From GCA-002704185 sp902588515 (GTDB lineage Bacteria; Pseudomonadota; Alphaproteobacteria; Pelagibacterales; Pelagibacteraceae), in contig CACIPP010000018.1 of the NCBI GenBank assembly GCA_902588515.1, positions 1 through 7,322 on the forward strand: a DNA stretch of 7,322 bases, given 5' to 3'. The position numbers and the translations under genes are program-made. The notes beneath the pieces were generated by a model. It was not told the DNA's origin. It worked only from the letters and a program-made list of their open reading frames with translations, and did not search any database. Shown piece after piece: positions 1-5,817 of this stretch (position 1 is its first letter; every line of letters begins with the position of its first letter).

Positions 1-1263
1 AAAGGAAAGATAAGAGGAAGATACACAATATTTGGATATGATCCAGATTTAATTTACGATATACATAACGGGAAATTTTTTAAAAATAAAAAAAAAATCA
101 AAATAAAAAATCCCATTTTATATATAAGAAACCAACTCAAATTTTTCAATTTTACTTTGCCTAAGCACATGCCGCCAATGTCAATGATGTTAAATGGTTA
201 TTTTGGTTATGACTCTATTAGATATATTGAAAAAATACCCGATAATTGCAAAGATGATTTAAAAATACCTGATATCAAATTAATAAGACCTTGTAAAATT
301 GTTATTTTCGATAATTTAAAAAATAAATTTTTTTATATATTTATAAATTTCAATAAAAAGAAAAATTGCGATTATAAAAAAATTTTATCTGATATAGTTA
401 GTGTAAATAATAATTATAATAAATATAAAAAAATAAATAAAAATCAATTAGTTATAAAAAGTAATACTAGCAAAAAGAAATTTAAAAAAAATGTGCTAAT
501 AGCTAAAAAACACATAGCAAAAGGTGATATTTTTCAAGTTGTATTAAGTCAAAGATTTTCATTTAAAATTTCAAAATCGCCGTTAGAAATTTACAAAAAA
601 TTAAGAATAACTAATCCTTCTCCTTTTTTATATTTTATTAATTTTAGTAATTTTCAAATTATTGGTAGTAGTCCAGAAATTTTAGTCAGAGTTAGAAATA
701 AAAAAATAACTATAAGACCAATAGCTGGCACAAGGAAAAGAGGAAAAAATAAGGTAGAGGACTTTAAATTGCAAAAAGAGTTGCTTGCTGACAAAAAAGA
801 ACTTTCCGAACATTTAATGTTATTAGACTTGGGGCGGAATGATACAAGTAAAGGATCGATTGGTGGTTCAGTAAAAGTTACTGAACAATTTAAAATTGAA
901 AAATATTCACACGTAATGCATATTGTTTCTAATGTTGAAGGAAAATATAATACAAAATTATCATTAATTGATGCAATGTTTGCTGGTTTTCCTGCAGGTA
1001 CTGTATCTGGTGCACCTAAAATCCGAGCAATGGAAATTATAGATAAATTAGAGACAAATAAAAGAAAGCTATATGCAGGAGCTATAGGATATTTTTCACC
1101 AAATAACAGCATGGATACTTGTATTGCTTTAAGGACTGCATTAATAAAAAATAATAAACTTTATATTCAAGCTGGTGCCGGTATTGTTGCGGATAGTAAT
1201 CCAGAAAAAGAGTATCAAGAAACTGTGAATAAAGCTAAAGCAATAATTGAGGCTGCAAAGTGA
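1..1263 (+). CDS. trpE: Anthranilate synthase component I, 5'-truncated by window edge
   Basis: TrpE makes anthranilate from chorismate, using ammonia delivered by the TrpG glutaminase; it is the first committed step of tryptophan synthesis, in the cytosol. The frame is open from base 1, giving 420 residues plus TGA. Counting from the first codon, I see the N-terminal-half motif RGRYTIFGYDPDLI (5-18), then a Lys/Asn-rich linker (about 115-165). The chorismate-binding domain follows: AKGDIFQVVLSQRF (173-186), SSPEILVRV (223-231), PIAGTRKRG (240-248), DLGRND (276-281), AGFPAGTVSGAPKIRAMEII (328-347) and IQAGAGIVADSNPE (389-402). The family is usually about 490-520 residues, so roughly 60-70 residues are missing upstream, including the region where the LLES tryptophan-feedback motif normally lies. 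A TTG at 157 is only an internal codon, since homology continues before it. PabB and other chorismate enzymes are the alternative, but the following trpGDC genes settle the call. Confidence 0.96.
   Translation, partial: KGKIRGRYTIFGYDPDLIYDIHNGKFFKNKKKIKIKNPILYIRNQLKFFNFTLPKHMPPMSMMLNGYFGYDSIRYIEKIPDNCKDDLKIPDIKLIRPCKIVIFDNLKNKFFYIFINFNKKKNCDYKKILSDIVSVNNNYNKYKKINKNQLVIKSNTSKKKFKKNVLIAKKHIAKGDIFQVVLSQRFSFKISKSPLEIYKKLRITNPSPFLYFINFSNFQIIGSSPEILVRVRNKKITIRPIAGTRKRGKNKVEDFKLQKELLADKKELSEHLMLLDLGRNDTSKGSIGGSVKVTEQFKIEKYSHVMHIVSNVEGKYNTKLSLIDAMFAGFPAGTVSGAPKIRAMEIIDKLETNKRKLYAGAIGYFSPNNSMDTCIALRTALIKNNKLYIQAGAGIVADSNPEKEYQETVNKAKAIIEAAK
1249..1262 (+). promoter_or_regulatory. Shine-Dalgarno and GTG start of trpG
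   Basis: GAGG at 1249-1252, inside the last codons of trpE, lies 7 bases before a GTG (1260-1262) that overlaps the trpE TGA as GTGA. This is the clearest Shine-Dalgarno-like site in the window. It supports the GTG as the true trpG start, which also gives the family-typical N-terminus MKLLLIDNYDSFT. Most other genes here lack such a site. Confidence 0.7.
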
Positions 1264-1820
1264 AATTATTATTAATCGATAATTATGATAGCTTTACACA
1301 TAATATTAGTGAATATTTGTATTCTTTAAAACAAAATGTGAAGATTGTAAGAAATGATAAATTTAATCTTAACGATATTAAAAAATTTAATAAAATAATT
1401 ATTTCACCAGGTCCAGGAAACCCTGACGATTCTGGCAAGTGTCTAGAGCTTGTAAATCGTTACTATAAATCCAAAGCAATACTTGGTATTTGTTTAGGGC
1501 ATCAAATTATTGGACAGTCTTTAGGTGGTAAAATCATTACTGCAAAAAAAATTATGCACGGTAAAATGAGTAAAATCATTCATAATAAAAAAGATCTTTT
1601 CAAAAATATGCCAAGCAAATTATTTGGTACTAGATACCACAGCCTAATTATAGAAAAAAAAAGTTTACCAAAGTGTTTTGAAATTACTGCAAAAACAGAC
1701 GATGGAATAATTATGGGTATTAAGCATAAATATTATAAAATATATGGTATTCAATTTCACCCAGAAAGTATAAAAACTACAAATGGAAAAAAAATTATTA
1801 AAAATTTTGTAAACATATGA
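1260..1820 (+). CDS. trpG: Anthranilate synthase component II (glutamine amidotransferase)
   Basis: TrpG is a class I glutamine amidotransferase that hydrolyses glutamine and channels ammonia to TrpE. The 186 residues match the usual length of a stand-alone TrpG/PabA. Visible motifs are LLIDNYDSFTHNI (4-16), ISPGPGNPDDSG (48-59, oxyanion-strand region), the nucleophile elbow GICLGHQ (76-82) with catalytic Cys78, the HGK motif (100-102), GTRYHSL (123-129), and FHPES (166-170) with catalytic His167 and Glu169. All of the catalytic triad is present. It starts at GTG overlapping the trpE stop by 4 bases and ends in an ATGA overlap with trpD, so translation is probably coupled on both sides. In organisms without a separate pabA, such a protein can also serve folate synthesis with PabB; the window cannot show whether it does so here. 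Unlike the fused TrpEG of some Rhizobiales, the two subunits are separate genes. Confidence 0.96.
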   Translation: MKLLLIDNYDSFTHNISEYLYSLKQNVKIVRNDKFNLNDIKKFNKIIISPGPGNPDDSGKCLELVNRYYKSKAILGICLGHQIIGQSLGGKIITAKKIMHGKMSKIIHNKKDLFKNMPSKLFGTRYHSLIIEKKSLPKCFEITAKTDDGIIMGIKHKYYKIYGIQFHPESIKTTNGKKIIKNFVNI

Positions 1821-2821
1821 ATTTAGATGATATCTTAAAAAAACTGGATAAAAAAATTTCGCTAAATTTTGAGGAAAGTAAATTCATGTTTGACGAATTA
1901 ACATCAGGGCAAGTTAATGATGATATTATTGAAAAAATACTAATTAAATTATCTTCTAAAGGAGAAAGTATTGAAGAAATTTCTGGTGGAGTAATTTCAC
2001 TTAGAAAAAAATCAAGATCAGTAGATTATGATGGAGATTTATTAGATACTTGCGGTACTGGTGGTGATGGAAAAAATACAATAAATATATCTTCGGCTGT
2101 AGCATTAATTTTATCTGCTTATGGGATTAAGATAGCTAAACACGGTAATAAAAATATCAGTTCAAATTGCGGATCTGCTAACTTATTTGAGGAAATGGGA
2201 ATTAATATTAATTTAAATCCACATCAAATAAAAAAATCGTTAAACAATAATAACTTTGCTTTTATGTTTGCGCCTAATTACCACCCAGCTATGAAATATG
2301 TAGCAAATGCAAGAAAAAAAATTAAACAAAGAACTATTTTTAATTTACTTGGTCCATTATTAAATCCATGTCAAGTAAATAGACAGATTATAGGGGTATT
2401 TTCAAATGATGTTTTAGAAAAATATATACACGTTTTAAAAAAAATAAAATTAAAAAAAGCATGGGTATTTCACAGTAATGATGGCTTGGATGAAATTTCA
2501 CTATTTGATAAAACACAGGTATACGAAATCGAAAATGAAAAAATAAATCGTTTTGAAATTAACCCTAACGAAATAGTTAATACCAATGGTAAATTAAGTG
2601 ATATTTTGGGAGCAGATGCTAAGTATAATAAAGAAAAAATAATAGAGGTATTAAAAGGCAAAACTAATACACTTTCCCAAATAATTACACTTAATTGTGC
2701 TGCAGGGCTAATAGTTTCTTCTAAAGAAAAAGAATTAAAAAATTCATATATAAAGATAGAAAGTTTTTTACAAACAGGAAAAGCTTTTAATCATTTAGAA
2801 AAAGTTATTAAAAATGACTAA
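1817..2821 (+). CDS. trpD: Anthranilate phosphoribosyltransferase
   Basis: TrpD transfers the phosphoribosyl group of PRPP to anthranilate, the second step of tryptophan synthesis. The 334-residue length is normal for the family. After a helical N-terminal domain come the glycine-rich PRPP loop DTCGTGGDGKNTINIS (77-92), KHGN (108-111), the GSA segment (119-121), the anthranilate-contact region FAPNYHPAMKYVANAR (151-166), the conserved NLLGPLLNP (176-184), and DGLDE (222-226), whose Asp/Glu pair binds magnesium. Residue 122 is Asn where family members I recall (KHGNR...GSAD or GSSD) have Asp, a mild oddity. The ATG lies in an ATGA overlap with the trpG stop, and there is no Shine-Dalgarno match upstream, suggesting translational coupling. 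The 3' end overlaps trpC by 8 bases. The paralogous pyrimidine/thymidine phosphorylases are unlikely given these motifs and the operon. Confidence 0.96.
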   Translation: MNLDDILKKLDKKISLNFEESKFMFDELTSGQVNDDIIEKILIKLSSKGESIEEISGGVISLRKKSRSVDYDGDLLDTCGTGGDGKNTINISSAVALILSAYGIKIAKHGNKNISSNCGSANLFEEMGININLNPHQIKKSLNNNNFAFMFAPNYHPAMKYVANARKKIKQRTIFNLLGPLLNPCQVNRQIIGVFSNDVLEKYIHVLKKIKLKKAWVFHSNDGLDEISLFDKTQVYEIENEKINRFEINPNEIVNTNGKLSDILGADAKYNKEKIIEVLKGKTNTLSQIITLNCAAGLIVSSKEKELKNSYIKIESFLQTGKAFNHLEKVIKND

Positions 2822-3602
2822 TATACTTGATGAAATTTGCCGACATAAACGTAAAGAAGTAGAAATTTTAAAAAAAAATGTGGATATTAATTTTTTAAAA
2901 AAAAATTTAATTATAAAAAATTTTAATTTTACAAAAAAAATTATTGACTATAAAAAAAATAATAAAACATGTATTATTGCAGAAATAAAGAAAGCTAGCC
3001 CATCAAAAGGTATATTTGTTGATGACTTTGATCATATGAAAATTGCAACCGAATATATTCAAAGTAACGTAGCTTGTTTATCAATTGTCACCGAGGAAAA
3101 ATACTTTTTAGGAAAAAAAAAATATATTAAAGATGTTAGAGGTATATCTGATATTCCTATCTTGTGTAAAGATTTTTTTGTAGATTTGTATCAAATTTAT
3201 GAAGCATCTTCTATTGGTGCAGACTGCATTTTAATTTTAATAAAAAATACAGATATAAAGCTCATTCAGTCTATGTATAAATTAGCTGAAGAATTGGGAT
3301 TAGATACGATTATGGAAGTTCATAATGAAGATGAGATGAAGGTTGCTTTAAAATTTGATAATTCTATTATTGGAATAAATAATAGAAATTTAGAAAATTT
3401 TTCTGTTGATATTAACAATACTATAAGCCTGTATAAAAAATTTGATTTAAAAAATAGAATTGTTATTTGTGAAAGTGGTATTGAAAATATTAATGATGTG
3501 AAAAAAATTAAAGATAACACTAATATTAATAATTTCTTAATTGGAGAATCACTAATAAAATCACATTCAATTTCACAAAAAATTAAAGAATTGTCACAAT
3601 AA
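2814..3602 (+). CDS. trpC: Indole-3-glycerol phosphate synthase
   Basis: TrpC closes the indole ring, converting CdRP (1-(o-carboxyphenylamino)-1-deoxyribulose 5-phosphate) to indole-3-glycerol phosphate with loss of CO2 and water. It is a single-domain TIM-barrel enzyme of 262 residues, the usual length for an unfused TrpC; no TrpF domain follows. Motifs in order are IIAEIKKASPSKG (54-66, with Glu57 and Lys59), CLSIVTEEKYFLG (88-100), PILCKDFFVDLYQI (115-128, catalytic Lys119), IMEVH (166-170, Glu168), IIGINNRNL (185-193, Asn189), VICESGI (217-223, Glu220 and Ser221) and FLIGESLIK (241-249). All six residues I would map to the known active site are present. The ATG at its start gives the family-typical N-terminus (MTNILDEICRHKRKEVE) and overlaps trpD by 8 bases. 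The first 60 codons are extremely AT-rich, with four A-runs of 8-9 bases. It is the last gene of the trp operon here. Confidence 0.96.
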   Translation: MTNILDEICRHKRKEVEILKKNVDINFLKKNLIIKNFNFTKKIIDYKKNNKTCIIAEIKKASPSKGIFVDDFDHMKIATEYIQSNVACLSIVTEEKYFLGKKKYIKDVRGISDIPILCKDFFVDLYQIYEASSIGADCILILIKNTDIKLIQSMYKLAEELGLDTIMEVHNEDEMKVALKFDNSIIGINNRNLENFSVDINNTISLYKKFDLKNRIVICESGIENINDVKKIKDNTNINNFLIGESLIKSHSISQKIKELSQ

Positions 3603-3605
3603 GCC

Positions 3606-3623
3606 ATTGATTTTATTGATTTT
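3606..3623 (+). repeat. Two perfect tandem copies of ATTGATTTT
   Basis: The 9-base unit ATTGATTTT occurs twice in a row immediately after the trpC stop codon, followed by a further T-run. Each copy contains TTGATT, a passable -35-like hexamer. It may be simple-sequence noise in AT-rich DNA, or part of the lexA promoter. The repeat itself is read directly; any function is a guess. Confidence 0.85.
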
Positions 3624-3634
3624 TTAAATATTGT
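3607..3634 (+). promoter_or_regulatory. Weak candidate sigma-70 promoter for lexA
   Basis: TTGATT (3607-3612) and TATTGT (3629-3634) are separated by 16 bases, each matching 4 of 6 consensus positions. Initiation near 3641 would put the SOS box just downstream of the start, a position suited to repression. AT-rich intergenic DNA gives many such matches and other pairings are possible, so the exact hexamers are not secure. Confidence 0.2.
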
Positions 3635-3644
3635 AATAAGTGTA

Positions 3645-3659
3645 GAACTTTAATAGAAC
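3645..3659 (-). promoter_or_regulatory. LexA operator (alphaproteobacterial SOS box)
   Basis: On the plus strand the site reads GAAC-TTTAATA-GAAC; on the minus strand it is GTTC-TATTAAA-GTTC, a perfect match to the alphaproteobacterial LexA box GTTC-N7-GTTC. It ends 23 bases before the lexA ATG in the only sizeable intergenic gap upstream of that gene. Negative autoregulation of lexA by its own product is the standard arrangement, so this is very likely the lexA operator. It differs from the CTGT-N8-ACAG box of gammaproteobacteria, which supports the taxonomic call. Confidence 0.85.
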
Positions 3660-3665
3660 ATTACT

Positions 3666-3680
3666 GTTTAGGTTTTGTTC
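3666..3680 (+). promoter_or_regulatory. Possible second, imperfect LexA box
   Basis: GTTT-AGGTTTT-GTTC matches GTTC-N7-GTTC at 7 of 8 fixed positions with exact N7 spacing, and ends 2 bases before the lexA ATG. It is in the opposite orientation to the perfect box, with a centre-to-centre distance of 21 bases, about two helical turns. Binding here would cover the translation-initiation region. One mismatch in AT-rich DNA can occur by chance, so this is a candidate only. Confidence 0.4.
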
Positions 3681-3682
3681 TT

Positions 3683-4357
3683 ATGCTTACTAAAAAACAA
3701 AAAACATTATTGTTATTTATCAACGAGAAGTTGAAAAACGGAGGTGAATGTCCGTCTTATGATGAGATGAGACAATCGCTTAATTTAAAATCAAAATCTG
3801 GAATACATAGATTGATTGCAGCTTTGGAGGAGAGAGGTTTTCTAAAGCGTTTACCGCATAAAGCTAGATGTTTGTCTGTTGTTAAATTACCTGAAAATGC
3901 AGGTATACAAGATCTTTATAACAATTTCACTCCTAGTGTGATTAATGGTGGATTAGATAAAACAACGAATAATAATAAAAATAAATTAATTCCTATAGTA
4001 GGAAAAATAGCTGCCGGTGTTCCGATAGAAGCACTTGAGAATTCAGATGAGACTATTGCTTATCCTCCTGCAAAAAGCACTGATGATTTTTTTGCACTGA
4101 AAGTAGAGGGAGATAGTATGATAGATGCGGGTATTAATAATGGAGATACAGTTATTATTAAAAAAACAAATGTAGCAAATAATGGTCAAATTGTTGTTGC
4201 CTTAATCGACGATCATGAGGCAACATTAAAAAGATTCAGAAAAAAGACTAATACTATTGCCTTGGAAAGCGCCAATAAGGCTCACGAAACGAGAATATTC
4301 AATCCTGAGAGAGTAAAAATTCAAGGTATTTTAGTCTCTCTTTATAGAAATTTTTAG
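3683..4357 (+). CDS. lexA: LexA SOS-response repressor and autopeptidase
   Basis: LexA represses DNA-damage genes and cleaves itself when stimulated by RecA filaments on single-stranded DNA. The 224 residues fit the alphaproteobacterial family. The N-terminal winged helix-turn-helix covers about 1-68 (MLTKKQ..., SYDEMRQSLNLKSKSGIHRL, ALEERGFLKRLPHKAR). A low-complexity, Asn-rich linker (about 71-100) follows. The S24 peptidase domain contains the cleavage site in GKIAAGVPIEAL (107-118; Ala111-Gly112), the nucleophile Ser145 in GDSMID, and the general base Lys183 in TLKRF. All three are intact, so the protein should be cleavable. The ATG is chosen because MLTKKQK aligns with the start of alphaproteobacterial LexA proteins and because two SOS-box-like sites sit just upstream. 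Only a weak AGG, 10 bases upstream, resembles a Shine-Dalgarno. gltX follows after 22 bases, so lexA may be co-transcribed with it. Confidence 0.97.
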   Translation: MLTKKQKTLLLFINEKLKNGGECPSYDEMRQSLNLKSKSGIHRLIAALEERGFLKRLPHKARCLSVVKLPENAGIQDLYNNFTPSVINGGLDKTTNNNKNKLIPIVGKIAAGVPIEALENSDETIAYPPAKSTDDFFALKVEGDSMIDAGINNGDTVIIKKTNVANNGQIVVALIDDHEATLKRFRKKTNTIALESANKAHETRIFNPERVKIQGILVSLYRNF

Positions 4358-4379
4358 AAAATTAATATAAATCTTAATA

Positions 4380-5780
4380 ATGAAAATCATTACGAGATTT
4401 GCTCCATCTCCAACAGGATACTTGCATATCGGTGGCGCTCGAACAGCATTATTTAATTATTTATTTGCAAAAAACAAAAAGGGAGACTTTTTAATTAGGA
4501 TTGAAGATACTGACAAATTGAGATCAAAAGAAATATATGAGAAACAAATTATTCACACTCTAAATTGGTTAGGCTTAGACTTTAATAATAAATGCATTAA
4601 ACAATCAGATAATATTAATTTACATGTAAAAGTAGCAAATAAATTGTTAGAAAAAGGATTTGCGTATAAATGTTACTGCTCAGAAGAAGAGATCAATGAG
4701 CAAAAGGAAATTTGTAAAAAAAAAGGTATTCCATATATTTATAATAGGAAGTGGCGCGAGATTAAGAATCTTCGTGTTCCGGATAATGTTAGCCCAGTAA
4801 TAAGATTTAAAAGTAAAATTTCAGGAAATACCATCATTAAAGATCTTGTACAAGGAGATAGAAGTATCGCAAATTCCACGATTGAGGATTTTATAATTTT
4901 AAGAAAAGACTCCTCCCCTACTTACCAACTATCAGCTACTGTAGATGATCACGAAATGAAAATTTCTCATATTATTCGTGGCGATGACCACATGATAAAC
5001 TCTTTTAAACAAAAGCAAATTTACGAAGCGATGGGATGGGAAATCCCACAATTTGCACATGTTCCATTAATACACAGTAAAGATGGTAAAAAATTGTCAA
5101 AAAGAGATGCGTCTTCTACTATAGATGAGTACATTAAAGAGGGTTACCTGCCAGATGCTATAAGAAATTACTTGTTAAGATTAGGATGGTCATACAAAGA
5201 TAAGGAAATCTTCAGTATGGAAGAAAGTATCAAGTTATTTAACCTAGAAAATATTGGTAAATCACCATCAAAATTGGATATTGAAAGAATAAAATCTATT
5301 AATATAGAATACATTAAATCTTTTAATGACGACGATTTATTCCGACAATTCCAGGAATATTTAACAAAATTTCAATCTGATATTAAAATAGCCCCAGAAA
5401 TAATATTAAAAATTAAACAATCTATTTATTTTTTAAAAAATAACGCAAGTTCGTTAAAAAATATTTACAAGAATGCTGAGTATATTTTTAATTATAACAA
5501 AATGAGCAAGGAATTTCAATTTACACCAAATGGTCAAGAAATAAAAATTATAAGTGCTTTAGTAGCAAAACTAGTTAAAAATAAATCTATAGATAAAGAC
5601 GTGTTAAAAAAAATTATAGAAGAGGTTATAAAGGAAAATAAAATTAAATTTAAAGAATTCGGACAACCAGTTAGGATGTGTTTAATATGCTCATCAAAAG
5701 GACCTTCTATAACGGATATTATTTGTAGTATTGGCCTAGATGAAACAATAATTAGATTAAAAAAATATATCAATAATTAG
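4380..5780 (+). CDS. gltX: Glutamyl-tRNA synthetase
   Basis: A class I aminoacyl-tRNA synthetase that charges tRNA-Glu with glutamate using ATP, in the cytosol. At 466 residues it is the normal bacterial length. The Rossmann catalytic domain begins RFAPSPTGYLHIGGARTALF (6-25) with the HIGH-equivalent HIGG (16-19), continues with FLIRIEDTD (37-45) and HIIRGDDH (197-204), and ends with the KLSKR ATP loop (238-242). The C-terminal helical anticodon-binding part ends in GQPVRMCLICSSKGPSITDI (428-447). In the zinc-site region Cys98 and Cys100 are present, but the later pair known as ligands in E. coli (Cys125, His127) is Trp125 and Glu127 here, so zinc binding is doubtful. Many alphaproteobacteria carry a second gltX with tRNA-Gln specificity; this copy's place next to gltA suggests the canonical enzyme, but specificity cannot be read. 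No Shine-Dalgarno is visible in the 22-base gap after lexA. Confidence 0.97.
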   Translation: MKIITRFAPSPTGYLHIGGARTALFNYLFAKNKKGDFLIRIEDTDKLRSKEIYEKQIIHTLNWLGLDFNNKCIKQSDNINLHVKVANKLLEKGFAYKCYCSEEEINEQKEICKKKGIPYIYNRKWREIKNLRVPDNVSPVIRFKSKISGNTIIKDLVQGDRSIANSTIEDFIILRKDSSPTYQLSATVDDHEMKISHIIRGDDHMINSFKQKQIYEAMGWEIPQFAHVPLIHSKDGKKLSKRDASSTIDEYIKEGYLPDAIRNYLLRLGWSYKDKEIFSMEESIKLFNLENIGKSPSKLDIERIKSINIEYIKSFNDDDLFRQFQEYLTKFQSDIKIAPEIILKIKQSIYFLKNNASSLKNIYKNAEYIFNYNKMSKEFQFTPNGQEIKIISALVAKLVKNKSIDKDVLKKIIEEVIKENKIKFKEFGQPVRMCLICSSKGPSITDIICSIGLDETIIRLKKYINN

Positions 5781-5817
5781 ACTTTTATAACTAAAACTGA
5801 TAAATATTCGCTCTCTA

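Noticed and set aside
157..159. TTG as a start codon for trpE
   Set aside because: Clear TrpE homology (RGRYTIFGYDPDLI) continues in frame back to base 1, so the true start is outside the window.
799..811. GAAC-N5-GAAC resembling a LexA box inside trpE
   Set aside because: The spacer is 5 rather than 7 bases and the site is deep in conserved trpE coding sequence, so it does not fit the operator.
654..1112. 152-codon open frame on the minus strand
   Set aside because: It lies wholly antisense to the conserved chorismate-binding domain of trpE; the hydrophobic translation is a by-product of the opposite strand.
3590..3600. Palindrome ATTGT-C-ACAAT at the trpC stop as a terminator or regulator site
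   Set aside because: A one-base loop cannot form a useful hairpin, no T-run follows directly, and most of it is coding.
3320..3607. 95-codon open frame on the minus strand
   Set aside because: Antisense to the conserved C-terminal half of trpC, with no recognisable family features.
5778..5817. Promoter for gltA in the gltX-gltA gap
   Set aside because: TAGACT (5778-5783) with TAAATA (5801-5806) has good spacing but poor hexamer matches, and the gap is only 37 bases; not strong enough to list.
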